From Pelolinea sp. (GTDB lineage Bacteria > Chloroflexota > Anaerolineae > Anaerolineales > Anaerolineaceae), in NCBI GenBank assembly GCA_012797975.1, contig JAAZOD010000020.1, positions 1-64,000 on the forward strand: a stretch of 64,000 nt of DNA, in the 5' to 3' direction. The notes beneath the pieces were generated by a model. That model ran no database searches. It worked only from the letters and a program-made list of their open reading frames with translations, and was not told where the DNA came from. Each line of letters begins with the position of its first letter. The first letter of the stretch is position 1. Below are positions 1 to 7,049 of this stretch, in pieces. The translations under genes and the position numbers were made by a program.

Positions 1-14
1 CCCTGTTTTCTCGC

Positions 15-20
15 TATAAT
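15..20 (+). promoter_or_regulatory. -10 box upstream of the gntR-type gene
   Basis: A perfect TATAAT lies here and overlaps the first in-frame ATG at position 19. Transcription should therefore begin near position 27, so the start codon at 19 cannot be used and an ATG at 49 or 58 is more likely. The -35 region lies outside the window. Confidence 0.5.
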
Positions 21-48
21 GGATATATTAACATATATACATATTAAC

Positions 49-792
49 ATGCAAAATATGGACTACTCACCTCTCAATAAAGAAAAACATCTCTACCTGC
101 AGATCGCTGCCCAGATCATGCAGAAGATCGAAAATTCCGAATGGAAGGTCGGCGATATGATCCCTTCGGAACGGGAACTGGCTGATATCTTCAAGGTCAG
201 CCGCATCACCACCAAAAAAGCGGTGGAATACCTGCAGGAAAAAGGCTTGATCTACCGCGAGGTCGGGCGCGGCACTTTCATCGCCCAGCCCAAGATGCAG
301 AACATCGTCGCCTTCAAGGGTTTTTCCGAATATATCGCCTCAAAGGGCGGCAGACCCGGCTCCATTATCTTGGAGCAATCCCTCCAGAAACCCACCGCCA
401 AACTGGCGGCGGAACTGCAGATCCGCGAAGATGACGCGATCGTCTATATCGAGCGCATCCGCACCGCCAATGACCAGATCGTTGCCTTGCAGAATTCTTC
501 CATCCCCTCCAAACTCTGCCCGGGGCTTGACCAGCAGGATCTTGCCAACCGTTCGCTCTATACCATCTTCAAAGAGAAATACGGCATTTACCCTGCCTGG
601 ACGGAGGTTGTCATGCAGGCCTGCCTGGCTGACCCGAATGAGGCAAAACTGCTGAAGATCCAGCCGGGCGATGCGCTGCTGGTGGTGAAAGCGTTATCGT
701 ATACCGAAAAGTTCGAGATCATTGAAAAGGTAATTACCAAGTATGTCGGCAGTTATATGGATCTCTATATCGGCCGGCAGAGAATTGAATGA
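49..792 (+). CDS. GntR/HutC family transcriptional regulator with UTRA domain
   Basis: Probable ligand-responsive repressor of the amino-sugar PTS operon that follows. The N-terminal third holds a winged helix-turn-helix of the GntR type (short motifs PSERELA and SRITTKKAVEYL). The rest matches the UTRA effector-binding domain, which in this family binds sugar phosphates such as GlcNAc-6P. The start at 49 (or 58) is chosen because the -10 box covers the upstream ATG at 19. The stop is 6 bases before the deacetylase-like gene, which supports an autoregulated operon. The effector is inferred only from the neighbours. Family assignment is firm; the regulated sugar is not. Confidence 0.9.
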   Translation: MQNMDYSPLNKEKHLYLQIAAQIMQKIENSEWKVGDMIPSERELADIFKVSRITTKKAVEYLQEKGLIYREVGRGTFIAQPKMQNIVAFKGFSEYIASKGGRPGSIILEQSLQKPTAKLAAELQIREDDAIVYIERIRTANDQIVALQNSSIPSKLCPGLDQQDLANRSLYTIFKEKYGIYPAWTEVVMQACLADPNEAKLLKIQPGDALLVVKALSYTEKFEIIEKVITKYVGSYMDLYIGRQRIE

Positions 793-798
793 CCGCTC

Positions 799-1491
799 AT
801 GGCTGAAACGAAGAGTAAGATCGCAATCATCGGTGCGCACGCCATGGATGCCGAATTAATGGGTGGCTCCATTGCGTATGCCTTGCACGAAAAAGGGTGG
901 GAATGTTATTTCATTCATATCACCCGCGGTGAGCGCGGCAACCCTAATAAATCTCCGGCCAGCTTTGGCGAACAGCTCGAGATCGAAATGCAGGCCTGTG
1001 CCGAAAAACTGCATGCCACCCCGCTGTGGGCGGGCTTTATGGCTGGTTCCGTTCCGCCGGCGGAGTGCAGCGCTTTCCTTGCAAAAACCATTGTCGACTT
1101 GGAACTGGACGTGGTCATCACCCACTGGAAAGGTTCTTTCCATCCGCGCCACCGCCTTGTGCACGATTGTGTGCTGGATGGGCTGGCGCTTGCCGAAAAA
1201 GAAGGATATCGCCTGAAGGGGTTGTATTTCGGAGAGAACATGGAAGACCTGGAGGGTTTTTCTCCAAGTCTGTATGTGGATATTTCTGAAGTGTATGAAA
1301 CTTGGTTTGATGCCATGGCGAGCTACGAGCTCTTCCGCAATTCTCCCAATGGCTTCCCTTACCAGTCTTTTTACTCTGCCAATTCCCGCCTGCGCGGGCT
1401 CGAGAGCGGATGCAAGTATGCCAAATGCTTGATGCTCCACAAATCGAGAGCAACCGATCTGAGGGTGGGCTATCAACCAATTCTTGGGTAA
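799..1491 (+). CDS. PIG-L/LmbE family deacetylase-like protein with altered active site
   Basis: Related to zinc N-deacetylases that act on N-acetyl-glucosamine derivatives. The family's AHPDDxE motif is present as AHAMDAE at residues 13-19: the zinc-binding His14 and Asp17 are kept, but the Asp used as general base is Met16. The second motif reads HPRHRLVH at residues 115-122, keeping His115 and His118 but with Arg in place of the usual Asp. Length (230 aa) is normal. It is the second gene of a PTS operon for an amino sugar, so it could replace NagA as an amino-sugar-6-phosphate deacetylase, or it may have changed or lost activity. Its role in the pathway is inferred. Confidence 0.85.
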   Translation: MAETKSKIAIIGAHAMDAELMGGSIAYALHEKGWECYFIHITRGERGNPNKSPASFGEQLEIEMQACAEKLHATPLWAGFMAGSVPPAECSAFLAKTIVDLELDVVITHWKGSFHPRHRLVHDCVLDGLALAEKEGYRLKGLYFGENMEDLEGFSPSLYVDISEVYETWFDAMASYELFRNSPNGFPYQSFYSANSRLRGLESGCKYAKCLMLHKSRATDLRVGYQPILG

Positions 1492-1517
1492 ATTCCTTAC
1501 CAGAAAAGCGAGCAACC

Positions 1518-1769
1518 ATGCAAAATAAACAAATAGCGGTTCAATTGATGCAAATACTGGGTGGAAAGGAAAACATTATTAAAGTGGAATGCTGTATGAC
1601 CCGCGTGCGGGTGGAGGTGAAAGACCCCGCTAAGGTGGAAGAAAAGAAGATCAGAGATCTGGAAGGCGTGTTCGGTGTTTTTGGAAAGTCCAATGACCTG
1701 CAGATCGTGTTTGGACCCGGCGACGCGCAGGAAATTGTGCAATCCATGCAAGATCTCTTGGCGAATTAG
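1518..1769 (+). CDS. PTS EIIB component, glucose superfamily
   Basis: Free-standing EIIB protein of 83 residues that passes phosphate from EIIA to the incoming sugar. The phosphorylation-site signature is clear: an ECCMTRVRVEV stretch with the active cysteine at residue 26 just before MTR. The ORF is open further upstream, but domain length and the family's usual N-terminus favour the ATG at 1518. EIIB, EIIC and EIIA are three separate polypeptides in this operon, unlike MurP and NagE, in which B and C are fused. It follows the deacetylase-like gene by 26 bases. Confidence 0.93.
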   Translation: MQNKQIAVQLMQILGGKENIIKVECCMTRVRVEVKDPAKVEEKKIRDLEGVFGVFGKSNDLQIVFGPGDAQEIVQSMQDLLAN

Positions 1770-1788
1770 CTGACCGGAAATTCATTCT

Positions 1789-1825
1789 AGGAGGTGCTTA
1801 TCGGATGATGCTGTTTTGTTGGTAG
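1789..1825 (+). other. strong Shine-Dalgarno with a six-codon mini-ORF before EIIC
   Basis: AGGAGGTG at 1789-1796 is followed, 8 bases on, by ATGATG and a stop after six codons (MMLFCW, stop at 1823-1825). The EIIC gene has its own site (AAAGGAG) before 1848. The strongest ribosome site in the operon thus serves either a leader peptide or nothing. Confidence 0.3.
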
Positions 1826-1847
1826 AAGATTAAAGGAGTTTATTAAA

Positions 1848-2882
1848 ATGGCTAAGGAAACGAAAAATTTTGGAAAAACGATTTTAAATGCGTTGAACGA
1901 AATCTTTACACCCATTATTCCTGCATTGATCGGTGGTGGTTTGGTGGCAGGAATCGGGAAAATGCTGCAGAGTTTTGGCGTTGATGCAAGTCTCACTTGG
2001 ATGAAGGTCTTAATATTAATCGGTTTCTCGGCGTACACCTATATCATCATCCTGGTTGCCATGAACTCTGCCAAATATATTGGTGGTTCCCCTGCCTTGG
2101 GCGCGGTCGCCGGTATGATCATGATCAATCCTTCGCTTACCGATATCGGTCTGACCGTGGGTCGCGGAGGCGTTTTCGGCGCGGTTCTGGCTGGCCTGTT
2201 GATCGCAGTGATCGAAAAGAAGGTCAAAGAGATCGCCCCTAAAGCCCTCAAGATTCATTTGCCTCCCTTTGTCGCTCTCATCGTGGCGGGTGTGATCATC
2301 CTGTACGTCCTGCAACCGGTCACCGGCTGGTTCAGCAACATCTTGACTAGCTTCATCCTCTGGATGCTGGATAAAGGTGGTGCGGTAGCAGGTTCTGTCA
2401 TTGCAGCGCTTTATCTGCCCCTGGTCATGACGGGTATGCATCACGGCCTTACCCCCATCCATCTGCAACTCATCGAAGAGGTCGGTTATTCTACCCTGCA
2501 AACCCTGAACAGCATGGCTGGCGCAGGACAGGTTGGAGCGGCATTGGCGCTCTTGCTGAAATTCCGCAATGACGAGAATTTCAAGAACATTATTAAAGGT
2601 GCTTTACCGGTAGGAATTTTAGGGATAGGTGAACCTCTTATCTACGGCGTTACGCTCCCTCTCTTCAAACCCTTCATCACAGCTTGTTTGGGCGCGGCAG
2701 TCGGTGGTGCGATCGTTGGTTTTCTCGGCTTTGGAGCCCGGGCGGTATATGTTTCCGGCATCCTGGCCATCGCTACCAATTCGAATGTGCTGTATTACAT
2801 TATTAGTTATAGCGCTGCGGTCTTGGCGGGATTTGTCTTTACATCCTTGCTGAAGTTCCCGGAAAAGAAAGCGGAAGAATAG
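1848..2882 (+). CDS. PTS EIIC permease, glucose superfamily
   Basis: Membrane channel that moves the sugar during phosphorylation. The 344-residue protein is almost wholly hydrophobic, with about 8-10 membrane segments. It carries EIIC features: IFTPIIPALIGGGLVAG near the N-terminus, GMHHGLTPIHLQ in the middle and the conserved GIGEPLIYGVTLP loop. It lacks fused EIIB or EIIA domains. An AAAGGAG site precedes the ATG. The GntR, MupG and EIIA neighbours point to an N-acetylmuramic-acid-containing sugar as substrate, but sequence alone does not fix the specificity within the sucrose/beta-glucoside/MurNAc branch. Confidence 0.93.
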   Translation: MAKETKNFGKTILNALNEIFTPIIPALIGGGLVAGIGKMLQSFGVDASLTWMKVLILIGFSAYTYIIILVAMNSAKYIGGSPALGAVAGMIMINPSLTDIGLTVGRGGVFGAVLAGLLIAVIEKKVKEIAPKALKIHLPPFVALIVAGVIILYVLQPVTGWFSNILTSFILWMLDKGGAVAGSVIAALYLPLVMTGMHHGLTPIHLQLIEEVGYSTLQTLNSMAGAGQVGAALALLLKFRNDENFKNIIKGALPVGILGIGEPLIYGVTLPLFKPFITACLGAAVGGAIVGFLGFGARAVYVSGILAIATNSNVLYYIISYSAAVLAGFVFTSLLKFPEKKAEE

Positions 2883-2893
2883 TTCATCTATGA

Positions 2894-2957
2894 ACAGAGT
2901 CTGGACTGATCGGATCGCTGTTTACGGCAGATTGCTTCGATTAGCTCCAGACTCTGT
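2894..2957 (+). repeat. long inverted repeat between EIIC and mupG
   Basis: A 12-bp perfect stem (ACAGAGTCTGGA at 2894-2905, complement at 2946-2957) encloses a 40-base loop in the only sizable gap of the operon. No T-run follows, so it is not a standard terminator. It may be an RNA-stability or processing element that separates transporter from enzyme genes. Confidence 0.4.
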
Positions 2958-2998
2958 AAATATTGAGTATAACATTAACCACTTGTCGGAAGAGACCT

Positions 2999-4129
2999 AT
3001 GAATTCCATGCGACCAAAAATTGAGCTGGGCATCTCGGTATATCTGCAAGATTTTCTCGATGATCGTCCGGCCACCCGGCAATACCTCGATACCGCTGCG
3101 GAACTTGGTTTTCACGAAGTGTTCACCTCCATTCACTTGCCGGAGGATGATTTCTTGAAAACTACTGCAGCGCTCAGGGATTTTTCCGAACTTGTTGCAA
3201 ACAAGGGCATGCATCTTGCTGTGGATTGTTCTTCTCATGAGTTAAAAAAGATACAGGCGAATGCCGCGTTGCAAGAAGCGCTGAAACATTCCCCCGTCAC
3301 CTATCTGCGCCTTGACTTTGGCTTTCAACCCGCTGACCTGCGTGCCATTACCCGTGACCTGCATATCCATGGTTTCATGCTCAACGCATCGACCATGCGC
3401 AGAACGGAGGTCAAGGAGATGGTGGCTGCGCTGCGCCAGTTTTCCCATACCCTGGCCATCAAGGCCTGCCACAACTTTTATCCCCGGCCCGAAACCGGCC
3501 TGGGAACGGATTTCTTCATCCGTCAATCCGCTTGTTTCAAGGACCTGGGAATTCCCGTGGCTGCCTGCGTGCCTTCACATAATAAACCCAGAGGGCCGCT
3601 CCATTTGGGATTGCCTACCCTTGAAAGCCACCGCGGCATGGAGATCGACTGGGCTGCCAGGGAACTCATCGCGACCGGAGTGGTGGATGAGATTCTGGTA
3701 GGTGACCCCTTTGCCTCCGCACAGGAACTGGGAAAGTTGCAGAAGGCGGCTGACTCGCCGGTATTGGTGGTGAGGGTGATTGAGGACGAAGGTGTATCGG
3801 AGGCGGAACGGAAGATCATGTATGGCATCACCCATGTCGTGCGCCCCGATCTTTCTGATTGGGTGTTCCGTTCGAATTCTTCGCGTGAAATGGCCGCCAT
3901 GGGCGAAAAGCTGGCTGCCCGGGATGCAAAACTGCGTGTTCCCTGTTCGATCACCATTGATAATGAGAAGTATGGTCGTTATTCGGGAGAGCTGCAAATT
4001 GTCAGGCAGGAGCTGCCTGCTGATGAAAGGGTGAATGTGGTGGGAAGGATCTTCCCGCAGGATATCTGCTTGTTGCGTTACATTGCGGCAGGAGCAGAGT
4101 TTCGATTGCAGCGATATGATGGAGCGTAA
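2999..4129 (+). CDS. mupG: MupG-like 6-phospho-N-acetylmuramidase (DUF871 family)
   Basis: Likely cytoplasmic glycosidase that splits MurNAc-6-phosphate-beta-1,4-GlcNAc after PTS import of peptidoglycan disaccharide. The 376-residue protein fits the family: an N-terminal TIM-barrel starting at LGISVYLQDF and a smaller C-terminal domain beyond about residue 240. Conserved-looking stretches include CHNFYPRPETGLG, VPSHNKPRGPLHLGLPTLE and GITHVVRPDLSDWVFRS. The start at 2999 is preceded by GGAAGAG at good spacing; 3008 is the alternative. In Staphylococcus this enzyme clusters with murQ, murP and murR. Here it is surrounded by separate PTS proteins and no murQ is visible. It overlaps the EIIA gene by 14 bases. 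Confidence 0.88.
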   Translation: MNSMRPKIELGISVYLQDFLDDRPATRQYLDTAAELGFHEVFTSIHLPEDDFLKTTAALRDFSELVANKGMHLAVDCSSHELKKIQANAALQEALKHSPVTYLRLDFGFQPADLRAITRDLHIHGFMLNASTMRRTEVKEMVAALRQFSHTLAIKACHNFYPRPETGLGTDFFIRQSACFKDLGIPVAACVPSHNKPRGPLHLGLPTLESHRGMEIDWAARELIATGVVDEILVGDPFASAQELGKLQKAADSPVLVVRVIEDEGVSEAERKIMYGITHVVRPDLSDWVFRSNSSREMAAMGEKLAARDAKLRVPCSITIDNEKYGRYSGELQIVRQELPADERVNVVGRIFPQDICLLRYIAAGAEFRLQRYDGA

Positions 4130-4583
4130 AATAGAGATTTTTTCACCAGCCACCGGGAACGTGATCGCTTTGAAGGATGTTCCGGATGAGGTTTTTTCCA
4201 CGGGCTTGATGGGTCAGGGTTTGGCGGTCCAATTGGACGGTTCCGATTGGACGATCTGCTCCCCGCTGGATGCAGAGTGTTCGGCAATATTTCCAACCGG
4301 CCATGCCGTTGCTTTGCGCCATGAATGCGGGCTGGAAATGCTGATCCATGTTGGTGTGGATACGTTCCGCGAAGAGGGTGCCTTTGAAAAGAAAGTTGTG
4401 GAAAAGCAAAGGGTGGTTCAAGGCCAACCTTTGCTCCATATTGAAGGGGCTTGTTTCCCAGCGGATTTTCCGCTGGTCATTTTTACACTGCTTAATGGTA
4501 AAGAATTTACAGTAGTGACAAAATTTAAAGAGAAAGTCGTTGCGAATAAGACCGTTTTATTCGTGCTTACGAAGGAGATGTAG
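4116..4583 (+). CDS. PTS EIIA component, glucose (Crr) type
   Basis: Soluble phosphocarrier between HPr and EIIB. It is a typical single EIIA-Glc fold of 155 residues: SPATGNVIALKDVPD at the N-terminus, the supporting histidine in TGHAVALR (His63) and the phosphorylated histidine in LIHVGVDT (His78), followed by the ending VTKFKEKVV...TVLFV. The ORF is open upstream inside mupG, so the start was placed at 4116 from domain length; 4119 is equally possible. It overlaps the mupG end by 14 bases and abuts the SIS gene at 4584 (stop codon adjacent to ATG), indicating translational coupling. Confidence 0.93.
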   Translation: MMERKIEIFSPATGNVIALKDVPDEVFSTGLMGQGLAVQLDGSDWTICSPLDAECSAIFPTGHAVALRHECGLEMLIHVGVDTFREEGAFEKKVVEKQRVVQGQPLLHIEGACFPADFPLVIFTLLNGKEFTVVTKFKEKVVANKTVLFVLTKEM

Positions 4584-5342
4584 ATGTCAGCAGAAGTATA
4601 TCTGGATACGATTCAAAAGATTATCACTGATCTTGATACGACCAGTATGGAAGGGATCAAAAAGACGGCCAGGGCTATGGCAAATTCCATCAAAGCCGGC
4701 CGGGCGGTCTATTATTATGGTTCCGGTCATTCGGCGCTGCCCGTTTTGGATGTGTTCCCGCGCTACGGTTCTTTTCTTGGGATCCAGCCCATCCATGACC
4801 CTCGCCTCACCTGGACCAATGTCATGGGCCCCGGTGGAACCCCGGAGCTGCTGTGGTTGGAAAGGCAGGAAGGATATGTCGCCAATGTGCTGCGTTCCTA
4901 TGAGATCACTCCGCAGGATACCATGATCGTATTTTCACACGGGGGGCTGAATGCAGCCGCCATTGAAGCGGCCATCATTGGAAAAAAGAACGGGGCTAGC
5001 GTGGCGGCGGTAACCTCCATGCAGAATTACCGCATCAATCCGCCGCAGCATTCGTCTGGCAAGAAACTGGCCGACGTGGCGGATTTTGTCATTGATAATG
5101 GAGCGCCGCCGGAAGATGCCGTGGTGCACCTGAAAAATTGGGAAGAACCGGTGGCCGCTTCCTCCACGGTGATGGTGATCGTCATTTCCATGACGCTGCT
5201 GGCTGAAACTGCCAGCATCCTGGCCAGCGAGGGAGAATACCGGCCCACCTTCGCCTCCCCCAATGTGGTCACCGATCCCGATCATGATTACAAGGTGTAT
5301 GAGCAATACAAGGTGTTCCATAAGCACATCATTGGATATTAA
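4584..5342 (+). CDS. SIS-domain sugar-phosphate binding protein (UPF0309-like), copy 1
   Basis: SIS domains bind phosphosugars and occur in isomerases, GlmS, the MurNAc-6P etherase MurQ and regulators. This 252-residue protein has the signature YYYGSGHSALP at residues 43-53 and the second phosphate-binding loop VFSHGGLNAAAIE. It lacks the DNA-binding domain of RpiR regulators, so it is probably an enzyme. With MupG upstream and no MurQ or NagB in the operon, it could do the etherase or the glucosamine-6P deaminase/isomerase step. This is inferred. It starts directly at the EIIA stop codon and a related copy follows. Confidence 0.82.
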   Translation: MSAEVYLDTIQKIITDLDTTSMEGIKKTARAMANSIKAGRAVYYYGSGHSALPVLDVFPRYGSFLGIQPIHDPRLTWTNVMGPGGTPELLWLERQEGYVANVLRSYEITPQDTMIVFSHGGLNAAAIEAAIIGKKNGASVAAVTSMQNYRINPPQHSSGKKLADVADFVIDNGAPPEDAVVHLKNWEEPVAASSTVMVIVISMTLLAETASILASEGEYRPTFASPNVVTDPDHDYKVYEQYKVFHKHIIGY

Positions 5343-5380
5343 AAAATTTTTTTAGGGATGACGAAAGAGGTGCACGGAAT

Positions 5381-6118
5381 ATGGCAGGATTGGCTTATTT
5401 TGAGGCGATGATGCCTGTGCTGCAGAAAGCGATCGCCACGCAGACGGAAAATATCAGGATCCTGGCGCGCTGGATGGCAGATGCGATCAAGAATGATCAC
5501 CTGATCTATGTCTTTGGCGCCGGGCATGCGGGCATGATCGCTGAAGAGATGTGCTACCGCGCCGGCAGTCTTGTCCCCACCAATGCCATTCTGCCCCCTG
5601 GTTTGACCGTGAATACCCGCCCTCTTCCAATGGAAACGGAGTTGGAACGGCTGCCAGGGATGGCGGCTGTCCTCTTGAAAGCGAGCCGCATCCGGCAGGG
5701 CGATCTCTTGATCGTCCATTCCAACTCGGGCAGGAATACCGTTGCGATCGAATTGGCCGAGATGGCTAAAAAAGATGGCATTCAAGTGGTTGTATTGACC
5801 AGCGTCAGCCATAGCCGCAGTGTACCTTCGCGCCACCCCGGCGGTGTGAAGCTCATGGATGTGGCTGACCTGGTGATCGATAACTGCGGCATTCCGGGGG
5901 ATGCGGTGGTGGCGTTTGAGGGGCTTGACCAGCGCAGCGGTGCCACTTCAACGGTGGTGGGTGCTGCGCTGATGAATGCGGCCATTTGCGAGGCGGTCCA
6001 GATCTTGCTCGATGAACAAGTGTCGCCCCCCGTTTTCCAGAGCGCAAATCTGGATGGCAGCGATCAGCACAATCAGGATTTAATGGATCGCTATGCAGGT
6101 CGTCTGCTGTATCTCTAG
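5381..6118 (+). CDS. SIS-domain sugar-phosphate binding protein (UPF0309-like), copy 2
   Basis: Second SIS protein of the operon, 245 residues, colinear with the previous one. Shared features are YVFGAGHAGMIAEE at residues 43-56, HSNSGRNTVAIELA, and a C-terminal half with matching blocks (VADLVIDN, GDAVV, GATSTVV). The two loops differ enough that the paralogues probably act on different substrates or form a hetero-oligomer. The last gene of the MurNAc-type operon, it is followed by a short stem and then by repeats. Enzymatic identity is not established; a MurQ-like or NagB-like role is the leading guess. Confidence 0.82.
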   Translation: MAGLAYFEAMMPVLQKAIATQTENIRILARWMADAIKNDHLIYVFGAGHAGMIAEEMCYRAGSLVPTNAILPPGLTVNTRPLPMETELERLPGMAAVLLKASRIRQGDLLIVHSNSGRNTVAIELAEMAKKDGIQVVVLTSVSHSRSVPSRHPGGVKLMDVADLVIDNCGIPGDAVVAFEGLDQRSGATSTVVGAALMNAAICEAVQILLDEQVSPPVFQSANLDGSDQHNQDLMDRYAGRLLYL

Positions 6119-6143
6119 ATGCAGGATGGCTTGAACGACCGCA

Positions 6144-6171
6144 TTCGTTCCTTGGAACGAAATTTGTTTGT
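6144..6171 (+). terminator. possible terminator of the amino-sugar operon
   Basis: An 8-bp inverted repeat TTCGTTCC/GGAACGAA with a minimal TT centre lies 26 bases after the last stop and is followed by ATTTGTTTGT. The tract is T-rich but interrupted, so strength is uncertain. Confidence 0.4.
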
Positions 6172-6223
6172 AGACGCTGTCAACTTTTGTCAAGTTTTAT
6201 CAGGCAAAGTTTTCCTTGCTCTT

Positions 6224-6293
6224 GTCATGCTGAGCGTCAGCGAAGCATCTGTCACCTACCTGTTGAACTCCAAAACCGGTTGCAAAGAACCAG
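6224..6293 (+). repeat. intergenic repeat, copy 1
   Basis: Begins with GTCATGCTGAGCGTCAGCGA and continues for about 70 bases with clear similarity to the copy at 6372. The first 25 bases of the two copies are identical. It has no coding potential. The stretch 6119-6568 holds only this repeat pair and two hairpins, with no convincing gene. Confidence 0.75.
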
Positions 6294-6371
6294 CTTGTAG
6301 TTGCTAACCCACCTTAATACTGTCACCTGTCCGTTAAATCGTTATGCCAGTCGCAGTGAACAAAAAATACC

Positions 6372-6441
6372 GTCATGCTGAGCGTCAGCGAAGCATTGGT
6401 CGCCCTCCTGTCAAACTCCAGAACTGGTCGCAAAGAACTGC
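6372..6441 (+). repeat. intergenic repeat, copy 2
   Basis: Direct repeat of the copy at 6224: the first 25 bases are identical and the following 45 are about three-quarters alike. Such GTCATGCTGAGCG elements resemble dispersed, non-coding intergenic repeats seen in many bacterial genomes. Confidence 0.75.
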
Positions 6442-6501
6442 ACATCACGGTATTCTGAGATTACAGAAACTGTTTTGGATGAAGCTGCCCACATCGGATA
6501 C

Positions 6502-6538
6502 AAACCACCCCTTAGGTTTTCATAAGGGGTGGTTTTAT
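6502..6538. terminator. strong hairpin terminator, probably for the RRM gene
   Basis: A perfect 13-bp stem (AAACCACCCCTTA at 6502-6514 with its complement at 6523-6535) and an 8-base loop. Reverse-strand transcripts of the RRM gene reach it 34 bases after the stop; on the forward strand it is followed by TATAT. It could serve both directions. Confidence 0.65.
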
Positions 6539-6568
6539 ATATGGTGGATTGTATTTCGAGCTGAAGTT

Positions 6569-6892
6569 CTAATATCGGTCCCGATTGTACCCGCCGCCAC
6601 CGCGCCGGTTCCCACCGTTCCCTCTGAAGTTTCCTTCGCGTTTCTCGGGGGGTCTGGCTTCGTTGACCCGCAGATCTCGCCCGAGGAAAGAATAGCCGTT
6701 GAATTTTTCAATGGCGGCCTTCATCCCCTCTTCAGTGGCGAATTCAATAAAACCAAATCCTTTCGAGCGTCCGGAAAACTTATCGGTGATGATGTTCGCC
6801 GAGACCACTTCCCCTGCCTGGGAAAATAATTCCTTCAGGGATTCTTCGCTGGCATCAAATGAGAGATTGCCAACATACACTTTTGTTTGCAT
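6569..6892 (-). CDS. RRM-domain RNA-binding protein with Gly/Arg-rich tail
   Basis: Small RNA chaperone-like protein of the bacterial RNP1/RNP2 type. Residues 1-80 form one RNA recognition motif with both consensus strands visible: VYVGNL (RNP2, residues 4-9) and KGFGFIEF (RNP1, near residue 45). The tail after about residue 85 is rich in Gly, Arg and Asn (GGNRRGGGGYNRDRY), as in cyanobacterial cold-inducible Rbp proteins. The start at 6892 is supported by AAAGAAAGGG just upstream; the longer ORF to 6961 has no such site. It stands alone with its own terminator. A role in cold response or RNA folding is inferred from the family. Confidence 0.93.
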   Translation of the reverse strand: MQTKVYVGNLSFDASEESLKELFSQAGEVVSANIITDKFSGRSKGFGFIEFATEEGMKAAIEKFNGYSFLGRDLRVNEARPPEKREGNFRGNGGNRRGGGGYNRDRY

Positions 6893-7049
6893 TTTTACCC
6901 TTTCTTTTTGGAAAAAAGCTGCCGGACGTTTGAATCGGGCTTCTTTTTTGCCCACCTGCAAATCGATCTGTCTGCAAGAGTTTAAGATGACTGTATTATA
7001 CAGTAAAAAGACCGTCCCACTTAATTTCGTAGAGAAGGAATGAGGACCA

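Noticed and set aside
856-1515. A 219-codon reverse ORF over the deacetylase-like gene
   Set aside because: No ribosome site or family match; the forward frame has PIG-L motifs and fits the operon.
6344-6829. A 161-codon forward ORF across a repeat and the RRM gene
   Set aside because: It runs through the intergenic repeat and terminator and then antisense to the RRM gene, so it is not a gene.
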